Shown piece after piece: positions 1 to 6,168 of a DNA stretch of 8,787 nucleotides. The notes under the pieces are model-generated. The model worked only from the letters and a program-made list of their open reading frames with translations. It did no database searches and was not told the DNA's origin. The stretch is taken from NCBI GenBank assembly GCA_022545745.1, contig JACZQL010000028.1:1-8787 (forward strand), given 5' to 3'. How positions within the stretch are numbered: position 1 is the stretch's first letter; each line of letters opens with the position of its first letter. The translations under genes and the position numbers were made by a program. This stretch comes from Deltaproteobacteria bacterium. Lineage in GTDB: Bacteria; Desulfobacterota_B; Binatia; UBA9968.

Positions 1-87
1 ACTCAACTCGTGAGAATACTTGTCTTCAGAACTAAGCGAGTAGGGGTTCAGAAGTGTCAGTTCGAGGACGACAATGGTTTTACTACG
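1..87 (-). pseudogene. VapC-like PIN toxin N-terminus, start codon missing (partial)
   Basis: Directly after the antitoxin stop (TGA at 90-88) the same minus-strand frame stays open to the window edge. It reads R-S-K-T-I-V-V-L-E-L-T-L-L-N-P-Y and then SLSSEDKYSHELS. This has the layout of a VapC PIN-domain N-terminus: a hydrophobic strand, an acidic residue, a Leu-Leu pair, a Tyr, then a Ser/Asp/His-rich helix start. The usual first catalytic Asp (as in the V-L-D-x-N pattern) is Glu here. There is no ATG, GTG or TTG at the expected place; the only options are a rare ATT start or readthrough of the TGA. The other two minus frames contain stops. Position next to a VapB-type antitoxin supports the call. 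Only 29 codons are visible, and an open stretch of that length is not rare by chance, so a decayed toxin is a tentative reading. Confidence 0.33.
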
Positions 88-321
88 TCAGCCTCCGTAA
101 ACAATGATATTGATCTCCTCGCTGAGCCGCTCATTTCCTGCCGGATAGCTTTCAGGGGTGAGATCTCTGAGGCTGCCGCGCTTCGGCAGCAAATCAGGGC
201 GTGCCAGATAGGAGCGAATTGCTTCGTTGATCATCTCTCCCATGGTCTTTCCCTCCAAAGCCGCCCTGGCCTTCAGCTCCCTGTAGGCTGCTTCATCAAG
301 ATTGCGAATAGTGGCATTCAT
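88..321 (-). CDS. VapB/FitA-type ribbon-helix-helix antitoxin
   Basis: A 77-residue protein. It begins MNATIRNLDEAAYRELKARA, a short beta strand (N-A-T-I-R-N-L) followed by a helix, then a turn (EGKTMGEMI) and a second helix (NEAIRSYL). This is the CopG/Arc-like ribbon-helix-helix DNA-binding fold at about residues 2-40. The C-terminal half (GSLRDLTPESYPAGNERLSEEINIIVYGG) matches the tail typical of VapB antitoxins that wrap PIN toxins; the N-E-R-L-S-E-E-I segment is characteristic. Family knowledge says such proteins neutralise a cognate VapC ribonuclease and repress their own operon. A longer frame runs up to 429, but the ATG at 321 is chosen: it has AAGG five bases upstream and the protein then begins exactly at the DNA-binding strand. 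The partner toxin should follow on the minus strand, where only a doubtful fragment is seen. Confidence 0.78.
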   Translation of the reverse strand: MNATIRNLDEAAYRELKARAALEGKTMGEMINEAIRSYLARPDLLPKRGSLRDLTPESYPAGNERLSEEINIIVYGG

Positions 322-332
322 GTGTGCCTTGT

Positions 333-344
333 AACACAAGTGTT
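333..344. promoter_or_regulatory. Candidate antitoxin operator (AACAC-AA-GTGTT)
   Basis: A perfect 5-bp inverted repeat (AACAC / GTGTT) with a 2-bp centre lies 11 bp upstream of the antitoxin ATG, between it and a possible -10 hexamer (TATCAT on the minus strand, 356-351). Ribbon-helix-helix antitoxins usually bind short palindromes in this place to repress their own operon. A 12-bp match of this kind can arise by chance, so the role is inferred from position. Confidence 0.35.
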
Positions 345-483
345 CATTGTATGATAGAAGCAATAATAAGAAGTTAGACCCTTTCCAGGGAACCCCATTC
401 AGGCGTTTTGACGCCAAATGGAACTTCATCTACTGAATGAGCGGCACTGCAGCGGCGAGGTCATAGTTTATGAGAGCCCGGTT

Positions 484-794
484 AACCGCAGATTTACGCA
501 GATGGACACAGATATTTCTTTAAGAATATTACCGCAGAGGCGCAGACCGATTGTGAAATCCTAAACAAGTTTAGATAAAAATCCGAAATCCGAATATCGA
601 AATTCGAAACAATACCGAAATTCAAATTACCAAAATACTAAACTATTCAATTCTATAGTTTTGGACATTAGACATTGTGTCATTCGAGATTGTTTCGTAT
701 TTCGCTTTTCGTGCTTCGAATTTCTGTCATTTCTGTGTCTCTGCGGTGAAATGTCCGAATCCTTATCTGCGAGAATCGGCGAAAATCCGCGGTT
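484..794. repeat. Composite imperfect palindrome, about 310 bp (MITE-like, non-coding)
   Basis: This fills most of the 550-bp gap between the antitoxin and the Nudix gene, and no credible gene is in it. Nested segments pair in inverted order. AACCGCAGATTT (484-495) pairs with AAATCCGCGGTT (783-794) with one mismatch. ACCGCAGAGGCGCAGA (from 531) pairs with TCTGTGTCTCTGCGGT near 735-750. A stretch rich in CGAAAT/ATTCG ending CGAAACAAT (about 580-613) pairs with ATTGTTTCG and following TTCG-rich DNA (about 689-725). The middle is a perfect 7-bp hairpin, AAACTAT (640-646) and ATAGTTT (655-661), with an 8-nt loop. I recall similar sequence families as dispersed intergenic repeats in environmental bacterial genomes. 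It has no transposase, so it could be a passively mobilised element. Small open frames inside it are by-products of the repeat. Confidence 0.72.
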
Positions 795-871
795 AAAAAT
801 TCTTGGCACCTTCAGTTGGTGGCGAGGTCAGATTGCAATGACAGGCTCCTTCGCTGTAACCTGCTTATAAG

Positions 872-1597
872 ATGCCCATGATTCAAACCGTTTCCCCCAA
901 AAAGGCATCCACGGTGATTCTCATCCGGCCGGACAACCAGGGAAAGTTCGAGGTGTTCATGACCCTGCGCCCTCCTGAGATGAAATTTCTCGGGGGATTT
1001 TATGTCTTTCCCGGCGGAAGCATCAGAAAAAGGGACTACTCTGAGGCTATGCTCAATCGTTGCCATGGGCTCTCCGGGACAGAAGCTCAAAGTATTCTTG
1101 GCAACCAGCTCAGCGCCGAACTCGCTATGGGTCACTGGGTGGCGGGGATCAGAGAGCTCTTCGAAGAGGTGGGAATCCTTCTCTACGTCACAGAAGCTGG
1201 CGAACCCTTAGACATGACACACGAGAAACTTACAAATAGGTTGGCCGAGAAGCGGGAAGCCTTGGTCCAAGGGTCCCTAGATTTCCCGACCCTGCTGGAA
1301 TCGGAAGGCCTCCTTTGCGACCTGGGTCGTGCGGTCTTTTTCTATCACCGGGTGACCCCGGAGATGTACTCCATTCGGTTTGATACCCGCTTCTACCTGG
1401 CCCGCTTACCATCGGGCCAGTCTCCATTGGCCTCCTCCGAGGAAGTCGCCGATGGCCGGTGGATTACTCCCGAACAGGTCCTGAATGCCTCCGAAAGGGG
1501 TGACTTCCCGGTCATTCCACCGACAACGACCTCGTTAAAGACCCTAGCGGCATTCGATTCTTGGCAGAGTCTTTGCGCCGAGTACCGGTTGCGTTAG
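872..1597 (+). CDS. Nudix hydrolase, NUDT19-like
   Basis: A 241-residue Nudix-family hydrolase, expected to cleave a nucleoside-diphosphate-linked compound; the substrate cannot be read from sequence. The Nudix core is visible: strand A-S-T-V-I-L-I-R (12-19), the F-P-G-G motif at 46-49, and the catalytic helix R-E-L-F-E-E-V-G-I at 94-102, whose glutamates bind Mg2+. About 45 residues separate F-P-G-G from R-E-L-F-E-E, instead of the short gap of small Nudix enzymes. That insertion, plus the later F-D-T-R-F-Y-L-A (170-177), W-I-T-P (197-200) and P-P-T-T (216-219), is typical of the NUDT19-like branch, some members of which hydrolyse CoA. ATGs at 872 and 878 are both possible. Neither has a clear Shine-Dalgarno site, and an in-frame stop at 857 excludes starts further upstream. 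It appears to be a single-gene unit, bounded by a palindrome on each side. Confidence 0.86.
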   Translation: MPMIQTVSPKKASTVILIRPDNQGKFEVFMTLRPPEMKFLGGFYVFPGGSIRKRDYSEAMLNRCHGLSGTEAQSILGNQLSAELAMGHWVAGIRELFEEVGILLYVTEAGEPLDMTHEKLTNRLAEKREALVQGSLDFPTLLESEGLLCDLGRAVFFYHRVTPEMYSIRFDTRFYLARLPSGQSPLASSEEVADGRWITPEQVLNASERGDFPVIPPTTTSLKTLAAFDSWQSLCAEYRLR

Positions 1598-1698
1598 CAG
1601 GCTGCTGAAAAAGACTCATATGCCACCAGCTTGCCTTAAGCAGGCGTTTAGGATAGTTGCGCTCGATCGTCGCGCAAACAGCTTTTTTCAACAACCTG
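1598..1698. repeat. Short palindromic element with CAGG(C/T)TG(C/T)TGAAAAA ends
   Basis: An element of about 100 bp starts on the base after the Nudix stop codon. Its left end CAGGCTGCTGAAAAAG (1598-1613) is matched in inverted orientation by CTTTTTTCAACAACCTG (1682-1698). Inside it, TTGCGC (1657-1662) and GCGCAA (1672-1677) form a further short hairpin. Ends reading CAGGCTGCTGAAAAA are, to my memory, common as dispersed intergenic repeats in delta-proteobacteria-like genomes. The transcript would fold into a long hairpin, so the element might also act as a bidirectional transcription stop after the Nudix gene. No coding capacity was found in it. Confidence 0.62.
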
Positions 1699-1783
1699 TG
1701 AGGAGAACATAGCCAGCAAATCCGCCCACTGTTATTTTTTGCGTCATGTAATTGAGAAGCTGGTAACGCTAGCGTCACTTGTT

Positions 1784-2662
1784 ATGAAGGACGAACCAGA
1801 TATACCCCTTCGGGTCACCGAGAATCTCGCGGAGGCTGAAGAGTGGATGCTTGTTCTTGAGGCTGACGGGCTATCTCCGGCGGTGCGGCACACGAGCCGT
1901 GGGTTTGCTTTGGTCGTCCCAGCCAGCGAGGCGGAGCAAGCGGTTACAGCCCTCGCTGCCTACGAGACCGAGAATCCACCTGTATTGCAGGTAGAGGATG
2001 AGCCCCATGGGGCCGGATACCTGATCGCTGGCTTTACCGTCGCAGGTGTACTTCTGGCATTTTTCTCTATCACCGGAGAGCCGAATCCCGGGAGCCTTTG
2101 GTTCAAGCGTGGCAGCTCAGATGCGGCCTACCTCCTGGGCGGTGAGTTGTGGCGCAGCGTGACTGCGCTCACCTTGCATGTGGACCTCGGACATGCCATT
2201 TCCAACGCCATTGCCATGGCCCTGTTCCTAAGCGCCGTGTGTCGCTCGCTCGGTCCAGGACTCGGCATCGCCATTGTTCTTCTCGCGGGCGCCGGAGGAA
2301 ATCTGGCAAATGCTCTCTTGCAGGGTCCTACCCATGTCTCGGTGGGGGCCTCCACGTCGGTTTTCGCCGCTGTTGGTGTGGTTGTAAGCTTAGCCGTCGC
2401 GCGGCGCCGCCGCAGGGGGTCCTATGGGCGCCGTGTCTGGTTACCGATTGCCGCCGGATTCGCCCTCCTGGCCATGCTGGGGACGGGTCAGTACCGAGTG
2501 GATCTCTGGGCTCATCTCCTGGGCTTGCTGACCGGGAGCCTGTTGGGGGCTGCCGTCGCCATTTATTATCACCGTGCGCCGGGCCCTCGCGTTCAATGGA
2601 CCCTCGCGGGCGCCTCGCTCGCCCTGGTCATTGGCTGCTGGGCCCTTGCCCTGCGGTATTGA
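1784..2662 (+). CDS. Rhomboid-family intramembrane serine protease with N-terminal DUF2007-like domain
   Basis: A 292-residue membrane protein. Residues about 5-65 are soluble and look like the DUF2007 signal-transducing type (I-P-L-R-V followed by A-E-A-E-E-W helix, G-L-S-P-A-V, L-V-V-P then A-E-Q-A-V helix). A rhomboid core follows with about seven hydrophobic segments. Rhomboid landmarks are present: W-R at 123-124, H132, H137 and N141 in the H-x4-H-x3-N motif, the nucleophile Ser190 in G-A-S-T-S, and the catalytic His244 in A-H-L-L-G. Rhomboids cut transmembrane helices of other proteins within the membrane. The serine motif is GAST rather than the usual GASG. The ATG at 1784 is preferred over an in-frame TTG at 1739, because the extra 15 residues add nothing recognisable. 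Neither start has a good ribosome-binding site, so the start is uncertain. No partner gene is obvious. Confidence 0.84.
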   Translation: MKDEPDIPLRVTENLAEAEEWMLVLEADGLSPAVRHTSRGFALVVPASEAEQAVTALAAYETENPPVLQVEDEPHGAGYLIAGFTVAGVLLAFFSITGEPNPGSLWFKRGSSDAAYLLGGELWRSVTALTLHVDLGHAISNAIAMALFLSAVCRSLGPGLGIAIVLLAGAGGNLANALLQGPTHVSVGASTSVFAAVGVVVSLAVARRRRRGSYGRRVWLPIAAGFALLAMLGTGQYRVDLWAHLLGLLTGSLLGAAVAIYYHRAPGPRVQWTLAGASLALVIGCWALALRY

Positions 2663-2731
2663 ACGATAACTCGTTTAATTGTAATTCTTAGTTGTTTCGC
2701 CATGGGCAACTGAACTAGGGCTTTGAGGAGC

Positions 2732-3793
2732 ATGAAAAAAGAGAAAGCCGAGACCCCTATAGCTTTTCCCGGGCCTGTCCCGGAGTCTGAATGGGCCGCT
2801 TGGTCCGATGAGAAGCTCCTGGACATGCGGATGTGTGATCTGCAACTCGAGATCCAGGACACGGATCTAGAGAAACGAATTGAGCATCTCTTCCAAGAGC
2901 TAGAGGACTGGGGCCTGTGTTTTCGCCCCTTCTTCTGGCTATCGGATGATTGGTTTACCCCTGACGGCGTCTCCGGAATCGCCATCCCATTTTACCTGGC
3001 CCATCCACGCCTGACACGGCTTGAGCTCAACAAGATGTTTGAGGTCGAGGGTGGGACTCCCGAGTGGTGCCTGCAGATCCTGCGCCACGAGACGGGGCAC
3101 GCCATCGAAAATGCCTACCTGTTGCGTCGACGGCGGCGGCGACAAAAGTTGTTCGGCAAATCATCGAAGGCCTACCCCGAACACTACACACCCAAACCCT
3201 ACAGCAAGAGTTTCGTCCTGCACCTCGACTCCTGGTACGCCCAAAGTCATCCCGATGAGGATTTCGCCGAAACCTTCGCCGTCTGGCTGGACCCTCAATC
3301 CATGTGGCGAGAGCGCTATGCGGGCTGGCCCGTGCTCAAAAAACTCCAGTACATAGACCAGCTCATGCATGAGATTGCGAAGCGAGAGCCGTTGGTGGAG
3401 CCGCAAAGGCGCGTTGAACCCGTAACTCGACTGAGCAAGACCCTGCGCGAGCACTACCAAAAAAAACGCCGACACTATGGTTTAGAACACCCCAATTTCT
3501 ACGACCGTGATCTCAGAAGGCTGTTCTCCGACGCCCAGGAGTTCAAAGGGAATATGACGGCGGTGTCTTTTCTGGGTCGGAATCGCAAGGAAGTTCGACG
3601 CAAGGTGGCAAGATGGACAGGTGAATACCAATACACCATTGACCAAGTCTTACAAGATATGATCGACCGGTCTCGGGAGCTCAACCTCAGACTGGCGAAT
3701 AACGAGGATCAAACGAAGCTAGACTTTACGGTCCTCCTTACGGTGCAGACGATGAACTATCTCCATAGTGGTCGTCACCGGCTGGCATTATGA
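2732..3793 (+). CDS. Putative zinc metallopeptidase (HETGH ... ETFA type)
   Basis: A 353-residue soluble protein with no signal peptide or membrane segment. The zinc site H-E-T-G-H lies at 119-123, the HExxH pattern of gluzincin-like peptidases. A downstream D-E-D-F-A-E-T-F-A segment (about 175-183) could supply the third ligand, probably Glu180. Between them are an Arg run (132-137) and conserved-looking motifs such as H-P-R-L and Y-A-Q-S-H-P. After about residue 230 the chain is basic and helical. I recognise it as the family found beside D-Ala-D-Ala-ligase-like ATP-grasp genes; its substrate is not known to me. The ATG at 2732 has GAGGAG one base upstream, which is too close, but AGGG 11 bases upstream could serve. 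An in-frame TTG at 2723 is the alternative and adds three residues. Its stop overlaps the next start (ATGA, 3790-3793), so the two genes are translationally coupled. Confidence 0.85.
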   Translation: MKKEKAETPIAFPGPVPESEWAAWSDEKLLDMRMCDLQLEIQDTDLEKRIEHLFQELEDWGLCFRPFFWLSDDWFTPDGVSGIAIPFYLAHPRLTRLELNKMFEVEGGTPEWCLQILRHETGHAIENAYLLRRRRRRQKLFGKSSKAYPEHYTPKPYSKSFVLHLDSWYAQSHPDEDFAETFAVWLDPQSMWRERYAGWPVLKKLQYIDQLMHEIAKREPLVEPQRRVEPVTRLSKTLREHYQKKRRHYGLEHPNFYDRDLRRLFSDAQEFKGNMTAVSFLGRNRKEVRRKVARWTGEYQYTIDQVLQDMIDRSRELNLRLANNEDQTKLDFTVLLTVQTMNYLHSGRHRLAL

Positions 3794-4812
3794 AGAAGCT
3801 ACGCGTTCTTGCACTGATGCACGAAGATCTCGTCCCCCCCGAGGATACCTCCGGTGTCGACCTTGGGACAGCGGAATGGAAGACGGAGTACAACGTCGTT
3901 TCAACGTTAGGTGGGATAGGCCATGAGGTCCTGCCCCTCGGGGTGCGCAGCGATCTGGAGGTGATTCACAAGACCATTGAGGAATGGAAGCCTCACATCG
4001 CTTTTAATCTCCTCGAGGAGTTCGACGGGGTGGCTATCTATGATCAAAACGTGATCGGCTATCTCGAGCTATTGGGGATGCCGTATACAGGTTGCAACCC
4101 CAGGGGACTGATGCTGGCTCGTGACAAGAGCCTCTCAAAAAAAATCCTGGCATATCACAGGATCCCCTACCCCGACTTTGCGTTTTTTCCCATGGGACGA
4201 GCCGCGAGGAGACACAAGCGGCTGGCCTATCCTATGATCGTCAAATCTGTGTCGCAGGAAGCCTCACTGGGGATCTCCCAGGCCTCCATTGTGGATGACG
4301 ATGACAAACTCCGCGAGCGCGTGGCCTTCATTCACAACAGCGTCGGAACAGACGCCATCGCCGAACGTTTCATCGAAGGACGGGAGTTGTACGTAGGGGT
4401 CCTGGGCAACATGAGACTCCAGGTGCTTCCCGTCTGGGAGCTATTCTTGGATGGTTTGCCAGACGAGGTGCAGCGCATTGCAACTGCAAGGGTGAAATGG
4501 AACCCTAAATACCAGAAGAAATACGGCATCACGTCAGGGCCAGCCGAGGGACTACCCAACGGGATGCAGGAGAGGATTCAACACCTCGCCAAACGGATCT
4601 ACCGCGCCCTAAATCTCAGCGGTTACGCCCGTATTGATCTCAGACTCGACCCGAACGGAAAGGTCTACGTGTTGGAAGCCAATCCAAACCCTGAAGTTGC
4701 CCTGCAAGAGGATTTTGCGAAATCGTCTCAAAAGGCGGGCACCCCCTACGCGGACCTGTTGCAGCGTATCGTCAACCTCGGTTTCCAATGGCGACCCGAT
4801 CGGCTGGGCTAG
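3790..4812 (+). CDS. D-Ala-D-Ala-ligase-like ATP-grasp ligase
   Basis: A 340-residue cytosolic ATP-grasp enzyme expected to join a carboxylate to an amine through an acyl-phosphate using ATP. The N-terminal domain has E-Y-N-V-V-S-T-L-G-G-I-G-H-E-V (33-47) and F-N-L-L-E-E-F-D-G (72-80), which take the positions of the corresponding Ddl motifs. A R-D-K-S-L-S-K segment follows at 111-117. The ATP-binding lysine is in M-I-V-K-S (K152), then a loop E-A-S-L-G-I (157-162). A-E-R-F-I-E-G-R-E-L is at 191-200. The Mg2+ residues are D283 (R-I-D-L-R-L-D) and E296/N298 (V-L-E-A-N-P-N-P). True Ddl has N-T-x-P-G-M-T after the Mg2+ residues to hold the second D-Ala; here it is N-P-N-P-E-V, and the Ddl N-terminal G-G-x-S motif is absent. 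It is therefore not cell-wall Ddl. It overlaps the metallopeptidase gene by 4 bp and probably acts on a related substrate. Confidence 0.88.
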   Translation: MKKLRVLALMHEDLVPPEDTSGVDLGTAEWKTEYNVVSTLGGIGHEVLPLGVRSDLEVIHKTIEEWKPHIAFNLLEEFDGVAIYDQNVIGYLELLGMPYTGCNPRGLMLARDKSLSKKILAYHRIPYPDFAFFPMGRAARRHKRLAYPMIVKSVSQEASLGISQASIVDDDDKLRERVAFIHNSVGTDAIAERFIEGRELYVGVLGNMRLQVLPVWELFLDGLPDEVQRIATARVKWNPKYQKKYGITSGPAEGLPNGMQERIQHLAKRIYRALNLSGYARIDLRLDPNGKVYVLEANPNPEVALQEDFAKSSQKAGTPYADLLQRIVNLGFQWRPDRLG

Positions 4813-4845
4813 CGTGATGGGGAGGACCAGCCATGCCCCGGTAGT

Positions 4846-4875
4846 TTGACAATCAGCCAAAAGAAAAGCTACGAA
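4846..4875 (+). promoter_or_regulatory. Candidate sigma-70 promoter before the DAHP-synthase-like gene
   Basis: A consensus -35 TTGACA (4846-4851) is followed, after an 18-bp spacer, by a weak -10 TACGAA (4870-4875), in the 97-bp gap after the ATP-grasp gene. Transcription would start about 28 bases before the ATG at 4910. A perfect -35 in a short intergenic gap suggests that the DAHP-synthase-like gene begins its own transcription unit. The -10 is poor, so the call is tentative. Confidence 0.36.
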
Positions 4876-4909
4876 TGGAGCTAGCACTTCGGGTGCTGCG
4901 GAGGAACAA

Positions 4910-6046
4910 ATGCTCGTCAAAATGGCCAAAGGCGCCACCCCGGAACAAATTGCAGCAGTTGAGGACAAACTGCACGGGTGGGGGTACACAACCGGCAAAA
5001 TGGCCGGCGAGGAGATCACCCTCATCGGGGCCTATGGGGATATTACCCGCCTACCGCAGGGCGAAATCCAAGAAATGGGGGGGGTCGAGAGCCTCATCCC
5101 AATCTCGCGGGCCTATAAACGAGCCGCACAGAAAGGTTCTCCAGGCAACCTCATCCACAATACCGTAAACATTGGAAATGTTGAGGTGGGGGGTGACAAA
5201 TTGACTGTTGTGGCCGGCCCCTGCTCCGTTGAAAGTGAGCCCCAGATTATGGAGGCAGCTAAGTTTGTCAAAGAGGCCGGGGCCACGGCATTGCGCGGGG
5301 GGGTGGTTAAGTATCGCTCCAGTCCCTACAGTGGCTGGGAGGGAATTGGCTCCAACTCAGAAGAGGCCCTGTGCAATGGCCTGAAGCTCATCGTCAAAGC
5401 AGGTAAGGCATTTGGGCTACCCACAGTGGTCGAGGTGCTCGACCCTAACGATGTCACAGTGTACGAAGACATGGGAGTAGACTGCATCCAGGTCGGGGAA
5501 CCAAACTCGAAAAACCAAGCCCTATTGAATCGTTTGCGCGACACACCGCTGCCGGTCATTCACAAGCGCGGCAACTCGCTGGACATCGAAGCATACCTAT
5601 TATGGGCCGAGCGCATTATGGCCAACGGCAAAGAGAACGTCATCCTGTGCGAGCGGGGCATTATGAGCGCCAACAAATATACACGCAACACCTTGGACCT
5701 CGGCGGTATTGCCGCCCTGCACTATCAGCTCTCGTGCCTGCCGGTGGGAGTGGACGCCTCCCATGGAACCGGGATACGTGACCTTGTTCACAGTATGACC
5801 CTGGCCGGCATCATGGCCGGTGCCTCATTAGTCCTGATCGAGGCCCATCCCAACCCGCTCATTGCCAAATCGGACGGTTTCCAAGGGTTATTTCCTGAAC
5901 AGCTCGTTCAGTTGGTGATTGCCTGCGACCAAGTCTGGGAGCTGCGCAAGCGCATCGATTCTCTCTACATACCAAGCGCAACCCTGGAACGTGACTACAA
6001 CGGCCGGTCGTCCACCGACAGGAAGCGTTTTTTCGGATCCACCTGA
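4910..6046 (+). CDS. DAHP-synthase-like aldolase (type I-beta, FLD domain), divergent active site
   Basis: A 378-residue protein. Residues 1-75 form a ferredoxin-like regulatory domain as in Thermotoga-type DAHP synthase (opening M-L-V-K-M-A-K-G-A-T-P-E-Q, then I-T-L-I-G-A-Y-G-D). Residues 95-345 form the TIM-barrel catalytic domain. All four metal ligands are present: C105 (G-P-C-S-V-E-S), H285 (D-A-S-H-G-T-G), E311 (L-I-E-A-H-P-N-P) and D322 (K-S-D-G). R129 (L-R-G-G), K219 (H-K-R-G) and R249 (C-E-R-G) are kept too. Family motifs are changed elsewhere: K-P-R-T-S is K-Y-R-S-S (134-138), Q-I-G-A-R-N is Q-V-G-E-P-N (194-199), and P-S-H-A-T-G-R-R is A-S-H-G-T-G-I-R. DAHP synthases condense phosphoenolpyruvate with erythrose 4-phosphate; this one may use a different aldehyde. 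The start is firm, with GGAGGA four bases before the ATG. A Ser/Arg-rich tail follows residue 355. Confidence 0.85.
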   Translation: MLVKMAKGATPEQIAAVEDKLHGWGYTTGKMAGEEITLIGAYGDITRLPQGEIQEMGGVESLIPISRAYKRAAQKGSPGNLIHNTVNIGNVEVGGDKLTVVAGPCSVESEPQIMEAAKFVKEAGATALRGGVVKYRSSPYSGWEGIGSNSEEALCNGLKLIVKAGKAFGLPTVVEVLDPNDVTVYEDMGVDCIQVGEPNSKNQALLNRLRDTPLPVIHKRGNSLDIEAYLLWAERIMANGKENVILCERGIMSANKYTRNTLDLGGIAALHYQLSCLPVGVDASHGTGIRDLVHSMTLAGIMAGASLVLIEAHPNPLIAKSDGFQGLFPEQLVQLVIACDQVWELRKRIDSLYIPSATLERDYNGRSSTDRKRFFGST

Positions 6047-6095
6047 GCGTTTTGAGAGGAGACCTGTCCCCCCGTCCACACAACGACTAAATCAT

Positions 6096-6119
6096 GACAG
6101 AGATAGAGACAGGGACAGG
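6096..6119 (+). repeat. Four tandem GA(C/T)AG(A/G) hexamers
   Basis: The 122-bp gap between the DAHP-synthase-like and MBL genes contains GACAGA GATAGA GACAGG GACAGG in tandem. An ATG at 6094 opens a 14-codon frame through it (starting M-T-E-I-E-T-G-T-G-K) that stops at TAG. That frame has no Shine-Dalgarno site and is not called a gene. The rest of the gap shows nothing recognisable. Confidence 0.55.
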
Positions 6120-6168
6120 GAAATACAAAGACAACTAGAGCTCGTGTTCAGGCCAAGGCAGATTGTCC

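Noticed and set aside
10..354. Plus-strand open frame of 114 codons opposite the antitoxin
   Set aside because: No family resemblance and no ribosome-binding site; the minus strand encodes a clear ribbon-helix-helix protein.
322..429. N-terminal extension of the antitoxin to an ATG at 429
   Set aside because: The extra 36 residues are unlike the family and would span the probable promoter; the internal ATG has AAGG at a good distance.
661..870. Small open frame before the Nudix gene
   Set aside because: It lies mostly in the palindromic repeat and its low-complexity product comes from repeat sequence.
866..871. TATAAG as a -10 box for a leaderless Nudix transcript
   Set aside because: It fits a start at the second ATG (878), but no -35 lies at a proper distance; TTGCAA is 27 bp away.
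2149..2691. 180-codon frame inside the rhomboid gene
   Set aside because: It is a shifted-frame product of GC-rich coding DNA, with an Arg/Cys/His-rich composition and no recognisable domain.
4801..4832. GGCTGG/CCAGCC inverted repeat around the ATP-grasp stop as a terminator
   Set aside because: The arms are only 6 bp, the loop is long and no T-run follows.
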